Shown here: piece after piece, positions 35,109-43,288 of the stretch
Numbering within the stretch: the stretch's first letter is position 1
Layout: each line of letters begins with the position of its first letter
Source: SCTD01 sp963784675
Lineage (GTDB): Bacteria > Actinomycetota > Actinomycetes > Mycobacteriales > SCTD01
DNA length: 64,000 nucleotides
Assembly: GCA_963784675.1 (NCBI GenBank)
Contig: CAWASE010000015.1
Coordinates: forward strand, 30,039-94,038
Reading direction: 5' to 3'
Notes under the pieces: generated by a model
Databases searched by the model: none
Told to the model about the DNA's origin: nothing
The model's input: only the letters and a program-made list of their open reading frames with translations
Program-made: the position numbers and the translations under genes

Positions 35109-36083
35109 TCAGCCCACCGGCACCGGCACGAGCTCCGGGCACAGGTCAGGGTCGACGCCCGGCTGCTGCCCGCCGCGCAGCTCGTCGACCCGCACCAGCG
35201 CGATGCCGGCGAGCACGACGACGCCGCCCAGCAGCTGTCCCGCGCTCAGCCGCTCGTCGAGCAGCACGAAGGCGAGCACGACCGCGAACAGCACCTCGCT
35301 GAGCCCGACGAACGACGCCAGCCGCGCGCCCAGCAGCCGCGCCCCCGCGATGCCGGTGGCGTAGGCGACAGCGCCGGCCACCAGCGACAGCCCGACCACG
35401 GGCACGACCCACGACACCTGGGTGCCGAGCAGCACGACGTCCTGCCGGTTGGCGTGCATCGGCATGACGCCGGCGGCACCCGCCACCGCGAGGCCGACGC
35501 CACCGGCCGCGAGGCCGCCCCAGGCGACGACCAGCGCCGGCAGCCCGTCGTCCGGCCCGGCCGACATGACGAAGTAGACCGCCAGCCCGGTGGCCGCAGC
35601 CAGCCCCCACAGCACCCCGACGTGGTCGAGCCCACCGTCGCCGGACGGCCGCAGCACGAGCAGGAGCCCGACGCTGGACAACGCGGCGCCGGCCACCGTG
35701 AGCAGCCGCGGACGCTGTGCGTGGCGCGCCCACATCCAGCCGACGACCAGCAGCGCGCCGGAGTACTCCAGCAGCAGCGCCACCCCGACGCTGAGCGTCT
35801 GGACGGCGTTGAAGAAGCAGAGCTGCGCGGTCGCGACGGCGAACAGGCCGTAGAGGGTCGTCGTGCGCACCAGCCTGGGCCACGCCACGGTGCGGCCGCG
35901 CAGGCTGAGCAGCGCGGGCGGGGTCAGCAGCAGGGCGGCGAGGACCACGCGGGTCGTGACGGTCGCCCCGGGGCTCCAGCCGGCATCGAGCAGGCCGGTG
36001 GCCAGGCTGCCGGACGTGCCGAAGCTGGCCGCGGACAGCACCGCGAGACCGAACCCGGCCCGGGCCGTCGTCCCACTCTCCAC
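35109..36083 (-). CDS. EamA/DMT-family transporter
   Basis: Drug/metabolite-transporter superfamily protein, 324 residues with about ten hydrophobic helices in two EamA halves. The first half includes AASFGTSGSLATGLLDAGWS and LLEYSGALLVVGWMW. The second includes VAYATGIAGARLLGARLASF and LSEVLFAVVLAFVLLDERLS, the usual end-of-repeat signature. Substrate unknown. GTG 36083 has GGAGG with five-base spacing. Divergent from the SDR gene. Confidence 0.88.
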   Translation of the reverse strand: MESGTTARAGFGLAVLSAASFGTSGSLATGLLDAGWSPGATVTTRVVLAALLLTPPALLSLRGRTVAWPRLVRTTTLYGLFAVATAQLCFFNAVQTLSVGVALLLEYSGALLVVGWMWARHAQRPRLLTVAGAALSSVGLLLVLRPSGDGGLDHVGVLWGLAAATGLAVYFVMSAGPDDGLPALVVAWGGLAAGGVGLAVAGAAGVMPMHANRQDVVLLGTQVSWVVPVVGLSLVAGAVAYATGIAGARLLGARLASFVGLSEVLFAVVLAFVLLDERLSAGQLLGGVVVLAGIALVRVDELRGGQQPGVDPDLCPELVPVPVG

Positions 36084-36185
36084 GCCAGACCTCCGTCATG
36101 AACCATTCGCCAGGACGCTCCTGACACGCTCGCAAGGTACTGCCCGCACGAGCCGTCGGTCAACGCGGAGGCGGCGGCCGCTGCC

Positions 36186-36191
36186 TAGCAT
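36186..36191 (+). promoter_or_regulatory. Candidate leaderless -10 of the SDR gene
   Basis: TAGCAT ends six bases before ATG 36198 with no ribosome-binding site between them. Confidence 0.5.
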
Positions 36192-36197
36192 CTGCAG

Positions 36198-36998
36198 ATG
36201 CCGCTGCCCCTGCCGTCCACCACCTCCACCGCCCTGGTCACCGGAGCGTCGTCCGGGATCGGGGTCGACCTCGCCCGCGAGCTGGCCGGCCGTGGTCACG
36301 GTGTGGTGCTCGTCGCCCGGCGCACCGCCCCGATGCAGGCGCTCGCCGCCAAGCTCGCGACCGCGCACGGCATCCGCGCCGAGGTGCTCGGGTGCGACCT
36401 CACCGACCCGGACGAGCTCGCCGCGCTGCCCGGCCGGGTCGCCGAGCTCGGCCTGACCGTCGACCTGCTGGTCAACAATGCCGGCTACGGCAGCGGCGGT
36501 GCCTTCGAGACGCTCGAGCCGGCGTCGGAGGCCCGCATGGTCCGGCTGAACTGCGAGGCCGTCGTGGCCCTGACCTACGCCTTCCTGCCCGGCATGCTGG
36601 AGCGCGGCAGCGGGGCGGTGCTGGTCGTCGCCAGCAGCGCAGGCTTCCAGCCCGTGCCCCGGCAGGTCACCTACGGAGCGACGAAGGCCTTCGCGCTGAG
36701 CTTCAGCGAGGGGCTGCACACCGAGCTGTCCGGCCGGGGCGTCGCCGTGACGGCCCTGTGCCCCGGACCGGTCGAGACCGGGTTCGCGGAGGCGGCCGGC
36801 GTCGAGGGCACCTTCGACCGCGTCCCCAGGCTGATGTACGTCGCCAGCGCCGACGTCGCCCGGCAGGCGGTCGACGGGCTGGCCGACGACCGCCGGGTGG
36901 TCGTGCCCGGGCTGGTCATGAAGGCACTGGGCGCCGTCAGCGCGGCCACTCCGCACGCCGTGCTGCTGCCGATCCTGAGGCGCTTCTACCCCGTCTGA
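36198..36998 (+). CDS. Short-chain dehydrogenase/reductase
   Basis: Classical SDR, 266 residues: cofactor motif VTGASSGIG, NNAG in LLVNNAGYGS, catalytic serine in VVASSAGFQPV and YxxxK in YGATKAF. An arginine in VLVARRTAP after the second strand favours NADP. The C-terminal third resembles the DltE/YqjQ-like fatty-acyl or keto-reductase group, with LCPGPVETGF. Substrate unknown. The only plus-strand gene between the EamA gene and truA. Confidence 0.92.
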   Translation: MPLPLPSTTSTALVTGASSGIGVDLARELAGRGHGVVLVARRTAPMQALAAKLATAHGIRAEVLGCDLTDPDELAALPGRVAELGLTVDLLVNNAGYGSGGAFETLEPASEARMVRLNCEAVVALTYAFLPGMLERGSGAVLVVASSAGFQPVPRQVTYGATKAFALSFSEGLHTELSGRGVAVTALCPGPVETGFAEAAGVEGTFDRVPRLMYVASADVARQAVDGLADDRRVVVPGLVMKALGAVSAATPHAVLLPILRRFYPV

Positions 36999-37022
36999 GC
37001 GGTCGGCTCGGGCGGCGCGCTC

Positions 37023-37820
37023 TCAGCCGCGTCGACGTCGGGTGACGTCCTGCCGCGCAGCGAGCCCGTCGTCGGGCGGGTAGGCGACGTGCTCCAGGGT
37101 CAGGCCGTGCGGCGCCGCGACGACGACCTCGCTGGCCCGCTCGGTGCGCTGCAGCAGCGCCCCGGGCCAGTCCGGAGCACGCCGTCCTTCGCCGACGGCG
37201 AGCATCGCGCCGACCACCGAGCGGACCATCGAGTGGCAGAACGCGTCGGCGCGCAGGCTCAGCACCAGCACCCCGGCGTCGTCGCGGGCCCAGTCCAGCT
37301 CGTGCAGGGCCCGGATCGTCGTGGCCCCGTCGCGTCGCTTGCAGAAGGCGGCGAAGTCGTGCTCACCCAGCATCGGCGGGCAGGCCGCCTTCAGCGTGGC
37401 CAGGTCCAGCGCACGCGGCCAGGCGAGCACCTCGCGACGCCGCAACGGGTCGACCAGCCCGGCGCCGTCGGCGACCCGGTAGCGGTAGGTGCGCGACAAC
37501 GCCGAGAAGCGGGCGTGGAACCCGGGCGCGGCCGGTGCCACCACCCGGACCGCCACGTCGCTGGGAAGCAGACCGTTCAACCGGCGCAGCAGCAGGGCAT
37601 CGGTGCCGACGGCCTCCGGCAGGTCGACGTGCGCCACCTGACCGCGGGCATGCACACCGGCGTCGGTGCGACCGGCCACCTGCACGCGGGGGCTCTGGGC
37701 TCGCAGCAGCACGCCGACGGCGTCCTGCAGGACGCCCTGGACGGTGCGCCGACCCGGCTGCTGCGCCCAACCGAGGAAGTCCGTGCCGTCATAGGCCAGG
37801 TCCAGCCGGACCCGGACCAC
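37023..37820 (-). CDS. truA: tRNA pseudouridine(38-40) synthase TruA
   Basis: Makes pseudouridine in the tRNA anticodon stem-loop. The 265 residues hold the catalytic Asp53 in GRTDAGVHARGQ, plus FHARFSALSRTYRYRV and FCHSMVRSVVGAMLAVG. It follows rplQ, as in many bacteria, though a strong hairpin stands between the two. Confidence 0.97.
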   Translation of the reverse strand: MVRVRLDLAYDGTDFLGWAQQPGRRTVQGVLQDAVGVLLRAQSPRVQVAGRTDAGVHARGQVAHVDLPEAVGTDALLLRRLNGLLPSDVAVRVVAPAAPGFHARFSALSRTYRYRVADGAGLVDPLRRREVLAWPRALDLATLKAACPPMLGEHDFAAFCKRRDGATTIRALHELDWARDDAGVLVLSLRADAFCHSMVRSVVGAMLAVGEGRRAPDWPGALLQRTERASEVVVAAPHGLTLEHVAYPPDDGLAARQDVTRRRRG

Positions 37821-37846
37821 CCCCGGCTCCGGGTCCCGGACAGCAC

Positions 37847-37881
37847 GGAGCCCGTCCGGCCACGTGGGCTGGACGGGCTCC
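37847..37881 (-). terminator. Terminator after rplQ
   Basis: GGAGCCCGTCC (37847-37857) pairs with GGACGGGCTCC (37871-37881), an 11-bp perfect stem with a 13-base loop, 14 bases beyond the rplQ stop. It probably closes the alpha operon, at least partly, before truA. Confidence 0.75.
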
Positions 37882-37894
37882 GGGGCGCTCAGGG

Positions 37895-38689
37895 CTACGC
37901 GCTCTCGTCCTTGGCGGCGGCGGCCGCTTCGGCCTCGGCGAGCTGCGCCTTGGCCGCGGCGAGCTCCTGCTCGGCCTCGGTGAGCTCCTCGACGGCCTCG
38001 TCGAGCTCCTCGACGGCCTCGTTCAGCTCCTCGATCACCTCGGGGGCGACGTCGGCGCCGTCCGTCGCGTCGGCCGGGGTGTCGCCGGTCGTCGTCGCCT
38101 GGCTGGGCAGGTCGCCCTCGGCCGGCGGGGCGGACGGCGTCCCGGTGACCACGACGTCGTCGGCGACGGGCGCGTCGGCGGCGTTCGCCTCGGCGACGAC
38201 CCCGGCAGCGGTCGGGCTCTCGTTCTTCAGGTTCTCAGCAGCCTCGCGGGTAGCACCGGTCGGCGCCTTGCGCGGAGCGGTCTGCGTGCCGCGGGCCCGC
38301 TCGGCCTCGCCGACGGCCTGCTGCGCGACGGTGAGGGCCTCGACCAGCTCGATGATCGCCATCGGCGCGTTGTCGCCCTTGCGGTTGCCGAGCTTCATGA
38401 TGCGGGTGTAGCCACCGGGCCGGTTCTCGTACCGCGGGCCGATCTCGGCGAACAGCGTGTGCACGACGCTCTTGTCGCGCAGGCGCTTGAGCACCTGACG
38501 ACGGGCGTGCAGGTCACCGCGCTTGCCGAAGGTGATCAGGTGCTCGGCGTAGGGGCGCAGGCGCTTGGCCTTGGCCTCGGTGGTCGTGATGCGACCGTGC
38601 TCGAACAGCGCGGTGGCCAGGTTGGCGAGCATCAGTCGCTCGTGCGCCGGGCTACCGCCCATGCGCGGGCCCTTGGTGGGAGTAGGCAT
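37895..38689 (-). CDS. rplQ: 50S ribosomal protein L17 with long acidic C-terminal extension
   Basis: The first ~118 residues are a complete L17: MPTPTKGPRMGGSPAHERLM, ANLATALFEHGRITTTEAKA, LRPYAEHLITFGKRGD and YTRIMKLGNRKGDNAPMAII. About 145 more residues follow, first Ala/Pro/Thr/Asp-rich, then a regular Glu/Leu/Ala heptad-like stretch (IEELNEAVEELDEAVEEL to AQLAEAEAAAAAKDES) that should form an amphipathic helix or coiled coil. Actinobacterial L17 often has a tail, but this one is long. Its role is unknown. Last gene of the alpha operon, separated from rpoA by a stable hairpin. Confidence 0.97.
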   Translation of the reverse strand: MPTPTKGPRMGGSPAHERLMLANLATALFEHGRITTTEAKAKRLRPYAEHLITFGKRGDLHARRQVLKRLRDKSVVHTLFAEIGPRYENRPGGYTRIMKLGNRKGDNAPMAIIELVEALTVAQQAVGEAERARGTQTAPRKAPTGATREAAENLKNESPTAAGVVAEANAADAPVADDVVVTGTPSAPPAEGDLPSQATTTGDTPADATDGADVAPEVIEELNEAVEELDEAVEELTEAEQELAAAKAQLAEAEAAAAAKDESA

Positions 38690-38814
38690 GACGTGCTCTT
38701 CTCAGGTGCGGGACCGGAGCGGTCCGTGGGGGCGCGTCGGCGGTTGCCGGGGCCCTGCCTCGTGCAGGCCGATCTCGTGCTCGTGGAGCTCGTGCCGTGC
38801 TGGTGACCAGGCGT

Positions 38815-38844
38815 TCCCGCACCCGGCCGGAGCCGGGTGCGGGA
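38815..38844 (-). terminator. Perfect 13-bp hairpin between rpoA and rplQ
   Basis: TCCCGCACCCGGC (38815-38827) pairs with GCCGGGTGCGGGA (38832-38844) around a 4-base loop, five bases past the rpoA stop. No T run follows. It may be a partial terminator or an RNA processing site. The rest of the 160-base gap shows no clear promoter. Confidence 0.65.
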
Positions 38845-38849
38845 GAAGC

Positions 38850-39908
38850 CTAGAGCTGCTCGGTCTCGGCGAAGCCGGCGTCGCCGTCCTCGCCCGCACC
38901 GTCGGAGAAGTCCGGGGCGCCGTACTCGTCGGTCCCGTAGGTGCTGACGATGCTGCTCGGGTCGAACCCGGGCGGGCTGTCCTTGAGCGCCAGGCCCATG
39001 CCGTGCAGCTTGACCTTGACCTCGTCGATCGACTTCGCACCGAAGTTGCGGATGTCGAGCAGGTCGGCCTCCGAGCGGCTGACCAGCTCGCCCACGGAGT
39101 GGATGCCCTCGCGCTTGAGGCAGTTGTAGGAGCGGACCGTCAGGTCCATCTCCTCGATCGGCAGCGCCAGGTCGGCGGCCAGCGCCGCGTCGGTCGGCGA
39201 CGGGCCGATGTCGATGCCCTCGGCCTGCTCGTTGAGCTCCTGCGCCAGGCCGAACAGTCCGACCAGGGTCTTGCCGGCGCTGGCGACCGCGTCACGCGGG
39301 GTCATGCCCGGCTTGGTCTCGACGTCCAGGATCAGCCGGTCGAAGTCGGTGCGCTGCTCGACGCGGGTGGCCTCGACCTTGTAGGTGACCTTCAGGACCG
39401 GCGAGTAGATGGAGTCGACCGGGATGCGGCCGATCTCCTGGCCGGGCTGCTTGTTCTGGACGGCGGAGACGTAGCCGCGACCGCGCTCGACGGTCAGCTC
39501 GATCTCCAGCCGACCCTTGTCGTTCAGGGTGGCCAGGTGCAGGTCGGGGCTGTGCACCTCGACGCCCGCGGGCGGGGCGATGTCGGCGGCGGTGACCGGG
39601 CCGGGTCCCTGCTTGCGCAGGTACATGACGACCGGCTCGTCGCTCTCGGAGGACACGACCAGCTCCTTGAGGTTCAGGATCAGGTCGGTGACGTCCTCCT
39701 TGACGCCCGGGACGGTGGTGAACTCGTGCAGCACGCCGTCGATGCGGATGCTCGTGACCGCAGCACCCGGGATCGAGGAGAGCAGGGTGCGACGCAGGGA
39801 GTTGCCGAGGGTGTAGCCGAAGCCGGGCTCGAGCGGCTCGAGGACGAACCGCGAGCGGTTCTCGCCGACGGGCTCCTCGGTGAGGGTGGGGCGCTGTGCA
39901 ATGAGCAC
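38850..39908 (-). CDS. rpoA: RNA polymerase subunit alpha
   Basis: Assembly platform of RNA polymerase. The N-terminal dimerisation domain (FVLEPLEPGFGYTLGNSLRR, VLHEFTTVPGVKEDVTDLIL) is followed by a linker and the C-terminal domain (EEMDLTVRSYNCLKREGIHS, LDIRNFGAKSIDEVKVKL) that contacts activators and UP elements. The 352 residues include an acidic tail ending EDGDAGFAETEQL. Confidence 0.98.
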   Translation of the reverse strand: MLIAQRPTLTEEPVGENRSRFVLEPLEPGFGYTLGNSLRRTLLSSIPGAAVTSIRIDGVLHEFTTVPGVKEDVTDLILNLKELVVSSESDEPVVMYLRKQGPGPVTAADIAPPAGVEVHSPDLHLATLNDKGRLEIELTVERGRGYVSAVQNKQPGQEIGRIPVDSIYSPVLKVTYKVEATRVEQRTDFDRLILDVETKPGMTPRDAVASAGKTLVGLFGLAQELNEQAEGIDIGPSPTDAALAADLALPIEEMDLTVRSYNCLKREGIHSVGELVSRSEADLLDIRNFGAKSIDEVKVKLHGMGLALKDSPPGFDPSSIVSTYGTDEYGAPDFSDGAGEDGDAGFAETEQL

Positions 39909-40073
39909 GTGGTGTCCTTCCAGGACTGGTCCGCGGCGTCCGCCATATGACGCTGCGAGGGGTGCACAGGGTGGCGAGTCCGGTGCGGGCTGGGGCTTGC
40001 TGCTGCCCCACCGGGGCGGCAGGACGTGCGACAGCGACCGGACCCACCTGACGGCAGGACCGGTCGCGGCCCG

Positions 40074-40700
40074 TTACTTGCTGTAGAGCTCGACGATCAG
40101 CTGCTCCTGGACCGGGGTGTCGATGATCTGCCGGGACGGGAGGTTGTGCACGAGCACGCGCAGCTGGGAGGAGATGACTTCCATCCAGGCGGGCGTGGGA
40201 CGGTCGCCGGCGGTCTCCCGGGCGATCACGTAGGGCGTGAGCTCACGGCTCTTGGGCCGGATCTCGACGATGTCGCTGGCCTGCACCCGGTAGCTGGGGA
40301 TGTCGACCTTCTTGCCGTTGACCAGCACGTGCCCGTGGCGCACGGCCTGGCGGGAGTGGTCGCGGGAGGTCGCGAAGCCGGCGCGGTACACGACGTTGTC
40401 CAGCCGGCTCTCGAGGATGATCAAGAGGTTCTCGCCGGTCTTGCCCGACTTCTTGTTCGCCTCCTCGTAGTAGCCGCGGAACTGCTTCTCCAGGACGCCG
40501 TAGATGCGCGCGCACTTCTGCTTCTCACGCTTCTGGAGCAGGTACTCGGAGTCCTTGGTGCGACCGCGACCGTGCTCGCCCGGAGGGTACGGACGGATCT
40601 CGATCGGGCACTTCGGGGACTCACACTTGCTGCCCTTGAGGAAGAGCTTCATCTTCTCGCGGCGGCAGCGGCGGCAATCGGCGCCGGTATAGCGGGCCAT
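40074..40700 (-). CDS. rpsD: 30S ribosomal protein S4 (zinc-binding form)
   Basis: 16S rRNA-nucleating protein, 208 residues. The N-terminus holds four cysteines (CRRC and CESPKC) of the zinc-binding C+ form. The S4 RNA-binding domain, LDNVVYRAGFATSRDHSRQA and HVLVNGKKVDIPSY, follows. S4 often autoregulates the alpha operon; no specific leader structure was resolved here. The 165-base gap to rpoA is larger than usual. Confidence 0.98.
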   Translation of the reverse strand: MARYTGADCRRCRREKMKLFLKGSKCESPKCPIEIRPYPPGEHGRGRTKDSEYLLQKREKQKCARIYGVLEKQFRGYYEEANKKSGKTGENLLIILESRLDNVVYRAGFATSRDHSRQAVRHGHVLVNGKKVDIPSYRVQASDIVEIRPKSRELTPYVIARETAGDRPTPAWMEVISSQLRVLVHNLPSRQIIDTPVQEQLIVELYSK

Positions 40701-40742
40701 GGCTAGAACTCTCCGGTCAGGGTGGGGACGGTCGGCATGAGG

Positions 40743-41150
40743 TCAGACCCGCCGACGCTTGGGGGGGCGGCAACCGTTGTGCGGCACCGGGGTGACGTCC
40801 TGGATCGCGCCGACCTCCAGGCCGGCGGCCTGCAGCGAGCGGATCGCGGTCTCGCGGCCGGAGCCGGGACCCTTGACGAACACGTCGACCTTCTTCATGC
40901 CGTGCTCCTGCGCCTTGCGGGCACAGCTCTCGGCGGCCATCTGGGCGGCGTAGGGCGTCGACTTGCGCGAGCCCTTGAAGCCGACGTGCCCGGCCGAGGC
41001 CCAGCTGATGACGTTGCCCTGCGGGTCCGTGATCGAGACGATCGTGTTGTTGAACGTCGACTTGATGTGGGCCTGCCCGTGGGCGATGTTCTTCTTCTCC
41101 TTGCGCCGGACCTTCTTGACCCCGGCGCCGGTACGAGTCTTGGGAGGCAA
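40743..41150 (-). CDS. rpsK: 30S ribosomal protein S11
   Basis: Platform protein, 135 residues: NIAHGQAHIKSTFNNTIVSI, GNVISWASAGHVGFKGSRKS, STPYAAQMAA and the C-terminal DVTPVPHNGCRPPKRRRV. It lies between rpsM and rpsD in the standard order. A Lys-rich N-terminus is normal for the family. Confidence 0.98.
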   Translation of the reverse strand: MPPKTRTGAGVKKVRRKEKKNIAHGQAHIKSTFNNTIVSITDPQGNVISWASAGHVGFKGSRKSTPYAAQMAAESCARKAQEHGMKKVDVFVKGPGSGRETAIRSLQAAGLEVGAIQDVTPVPHNGCRPPKRRRV

Positions 41151-41225
41151 AGCAACTTCCTTAAGATCGAGGTGAGGTGATCACTGGACGCAGCCCCGTC
41201 CGCACGGGCCGGGCTGGCGGGCCAG

Positions 41226-41603
41226 CTACTTCTTCGGCTTCTTCTTGCCTGCGACGGTCTTCTTCGGGCCCTTGCGGGTGCGAGCGTTGGTGTGCGTGCG
41301 CTGCCCGTGGACCGGGAGACCGCGGCGGTGGCGGATGCCCTGGTAGCAGCCGATCTCGATCTTGCGGCGGATGTCGCTGGCGATCTCGCGGCGGAGGTCG
41401 CCCTCGACCTTGTAGTTGACGTCGATCCAGTCGCGGAGCTTGACCAGGTCGTCGTCGGACAGGTCCTTGACCCGGACGTCAGGGCTGACGCCGGTCTCGG
41501 CGAGGGTCTTCTGGGCGCGGGTGCGACCGATCCCGAAGATGTAGGTGAGCGCGATCTCGAGCCGCTTCTCGCGGGGGAGATCGACGCCGGCAAGACGTGC
41601 CAT
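41226..41603 (-). CDS. rpsM: 30S ribosomal protein S13
   Basis: Head protein contacting P-site tRNA and the subunit bridge. The 125 residues start at ATG 41603 with MARLAGVDLPREKRLEIALT, contain YIFGIGRTRA and GCYQGIRHRRGLPVHGQRT, and end in a basic tail KKTVAGKKKPKK. An upstream in-frame extension lacks S13 similarity. The 184-base gap to rpmJ holds a 7-bp hairpin at 41708-41727. Confidence 0.98.
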   Translation of the reverse strand: MARLAGVDLPREKRLEIALTYIFGIGRTRAQKTLAETGVSPDVRVKDLSDDDLVKLRDWIDVNYKVEGDLRREIASDIRRKIEIGCYQGIRHRRGLPVHGQRTHTNARTRKGPKKTVAGKKKPKK

Positions 41604-41787
41604 GCAGGCTTCCTTCACTTCCTGGGGCGAACGCCCCGTGCGGAGGTCTGGGCGCGACACGTCCCGTCGGACCGAGGTCCTGGGCCCCGGCCTCCGACCG
41701 GGGGTGGCCACCCGCCGGAACGGGTGGTTGTGCGCGCTGGTGGTGCTGTGCTGTACGTGCTGCGGTTGTGCGGTGGAGCAGGGTCCG

Positions 41788-41904
41788 TCAGCCCTGCCGC
41801 TGCTTGTGGCGAGCGGTCGAGCTGCAGATCACCATGACGCGGCCGTTGCGACGGATGACCTTGCACTTGTCGCAGATCGGCTTGACGCTGGGCTTGACCT
41901 TCAT
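41788..41904 (-). CDS. rpmJ: 50S ribosomal protein L36 (zinc-binding form)
   Basis: A 38-residue protein: MKVKPSVKPICDKCKVIRRN, then GRVMVICSSTARHKQRQG. Cys11, Cys14, Cys27 and the following His form the zinc ribbon of the C+ type. Located between infA and rpsM as expected. In bacteria with C- paralogues the zinc form is replaced under zinc starvation; no paralogue lies in this window. Confidence 0.97.
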   Translation of the reverse strand: MKVKPSVKPICDKCKVIRRNGRVMVICSSTARHKQRQG

Positions 41905-41983
41905 GTGCGTGTGTTCCTCACTCCCGCGAACCCGGGGCGCCGCTCCCCCGAGACGGGGTCGCTGCTTGTCGTGACGAGCAGGG

Positions 41984-42205
41984 CTACTTGTAGCGGTAGA
42001 CGATGCGCCCGCGTGTCAGGTCGTAGGGCGAGAGCTCCACGACGACCCGATCCTCCGGAAGGATGCGGATGTAGTGCTGCCGCATCTTGCCGCTGATGTG
42101 AGCGAGGACCTTGTGGCCGTTCTCCAGCTCGACGCGGAACATCGCGTTGGGCAGGGGCTCGACAACGCGACCCTCGATCTCGATAGCGCCGTCCTTCTTC
42201 GGCAT
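41984..42205 (-). CDS. infA: Translation initiation factor IF-1
   Basis: S1/OB-fold factor that covers the A site during initiation. The 73 residues start MPKKDGAIEIEGRVVEPLPN and contain MFRVELENGHKVLAHISGKM and RQHYIRILPEDRVVVELSPY. First gene of the alpha operon here, preceded by a leader of about 190 bases and a clear promoter. Confidence 0.98.
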   Translation of the reverse strand: MPKKDGAIEIEGRVVEPLPNAMFRVELENGHKVLAHISGKMRQHYIRILPEDRVVVELSPYDLTRGRIVYRYK

Positions 42206-42404
42206 GTCCTCCGCTATTCGTCGTCCGGTCGTGCTCTGGTGTGGTGGGTGTACGCGGCGCCGCCTCGGCACCCTCAGGGAGCGCCGACGACTCACGCACG
42301 TGGACCAGGCGTGACGTGCCCGCCGCCCTCGATCCGGACCTGCGCGAAGGCAGGCCAGGTGCTCAGGGCATGACGTTGCACGCCGGAACGCAGTCCGACA
42401 GGGA

Positions 42405-42434
42405 AGTGTACGTCGCCGGACGGCGCAGGTCCAA
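42405..42434 (-). promoter_or_regulatory. Promoter of the infA-rpmJ-rpsM-rpsK-rpsD-rpoA-rplQ operon
   Basis: Minus strand -35 TTGGAC (42429-42434), an 18-base spacer and -10 TACACT (42405-42410). Transcription would start near 42398, leaving a 5' leader of about 190 bases before infA. It lies just beyond the map stop. Confidence 0.7.
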
Positions 42435-42460
42435 TCAGCGGACCGGCCGGAGCGGCGGGC

Positions 42461-43288
42461 TCAGGTGCGGGTCGGCTCGCGCCGCGGGACGTGGCCCAGC
42501 CGCGCAGCGCCGCCGTCCAGGGCGGTCAGCACCCACGGACCCTCCGGCGTGACGGCCACCGTGTGCTCCCAGTGGGCAGCCTGCCGTCCGTCGACGGTGA
42601 TCACGGTCCAGTCGTCGGCCAGCGTGTCGACCTCGGGCGAGCCGAGGGTCGCCATCGGTTCGACCGCCAGCACGATGCCTGGCAGCAGCGGCATGCCCTT
42701 GCCCGGACCCTTGGGCGCCTGGTTCGGCACGTCGGGGCGCTCGTGCATCGACGTGCCGATGCCGTGCCCGGTGAAACCGTCGAGCAAGCCGTACCCGTGC
42801 GGCCGTACCGTGCTCTGCACCGCGTGGCCGATGTCGGACAGCCGGCCGCCCGGTCGCACCGCGGCGAGCCCGGCCCACAGCGCCTGCTCGGTGACGCGCG
42901 AGAGCTCGAGCACCTCCGCGGCGCACTCGCCGACCGGCACCGAGACAGCGGCGTCGCCGTGCCAGCCGGCCAGGATCGCGCCGCAGTCGATGCTCAGCAG
43001 CTCGCCCTCGACCAACCGACGCGAGCGCGACGGGATGCCGTGCACGACGACGGCGCCCGGCGAGGCGCAGATCGAGCCGGGGAAGCCGTGATAGCCGAGA
43101 AAGCTCGGGACGGCCCCTTCGTCGCGGATCGAGGTCTCTGCCAGCGTGTCGAGCTCGCCGGTCGTGACCCCTGGGGCCACGGCGGCGCGCAGGCGCTCCA
43201 GGGTGCGGGCGACCACCAGGCCGGCCAGGCGCATGAGGTCGATCTGCTCCGCCGTCTTGACGGTGACGCCACGCGGCAGGCGCGTCAT
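42461..43288 (-). CDS. map: Methionine aminopeptidase, type I
   Basis: Removes the initiator methionine. The 275 residues show the pita-bread metal ligands: GYHGFPGSICAS histidine region, Asp pair in IDCGAILAGWHGDAA, His in GHGIGTSMHE, Glu in LAVEPM and Glu in HWEHTVAV. ATG 43288 overlaps the adk stop by four bases. Third gene of secY-adk-map. Confidence 0.97.
   Translation of the reverse strand: MTRLPRGVTVKTAEQIDLMRLAGLVVARTLERLRAAVAPGVTTGELDTLAETSIRDEGAVPSFLGYHGFPGSICASPGAVVVHGIPSRSRRLVEGELLSIDCGAILAGWHGDAAVSVPVGECAAEVLELSRVTEQALWAGLAAVRPGGRLSDIGHAVQSTVRPHGYGLLDGFTGHGIGTSMHERPDVPNQAPKGPGKGMPLLPGIVLAVEPMATLGSPEVDTLADDWTVITVDGRQAAHWEHTVAVTPEGPWVLTALDGGAARLGHVPRREPTRT

Noticed and set aside
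32310..36101. A 1263-codon plus-strand open frame
   Set aside because: It runs antisense through rplM, the GNAT, ABC-F and EamA genes with no domain recognisable; a high-GC artefact.
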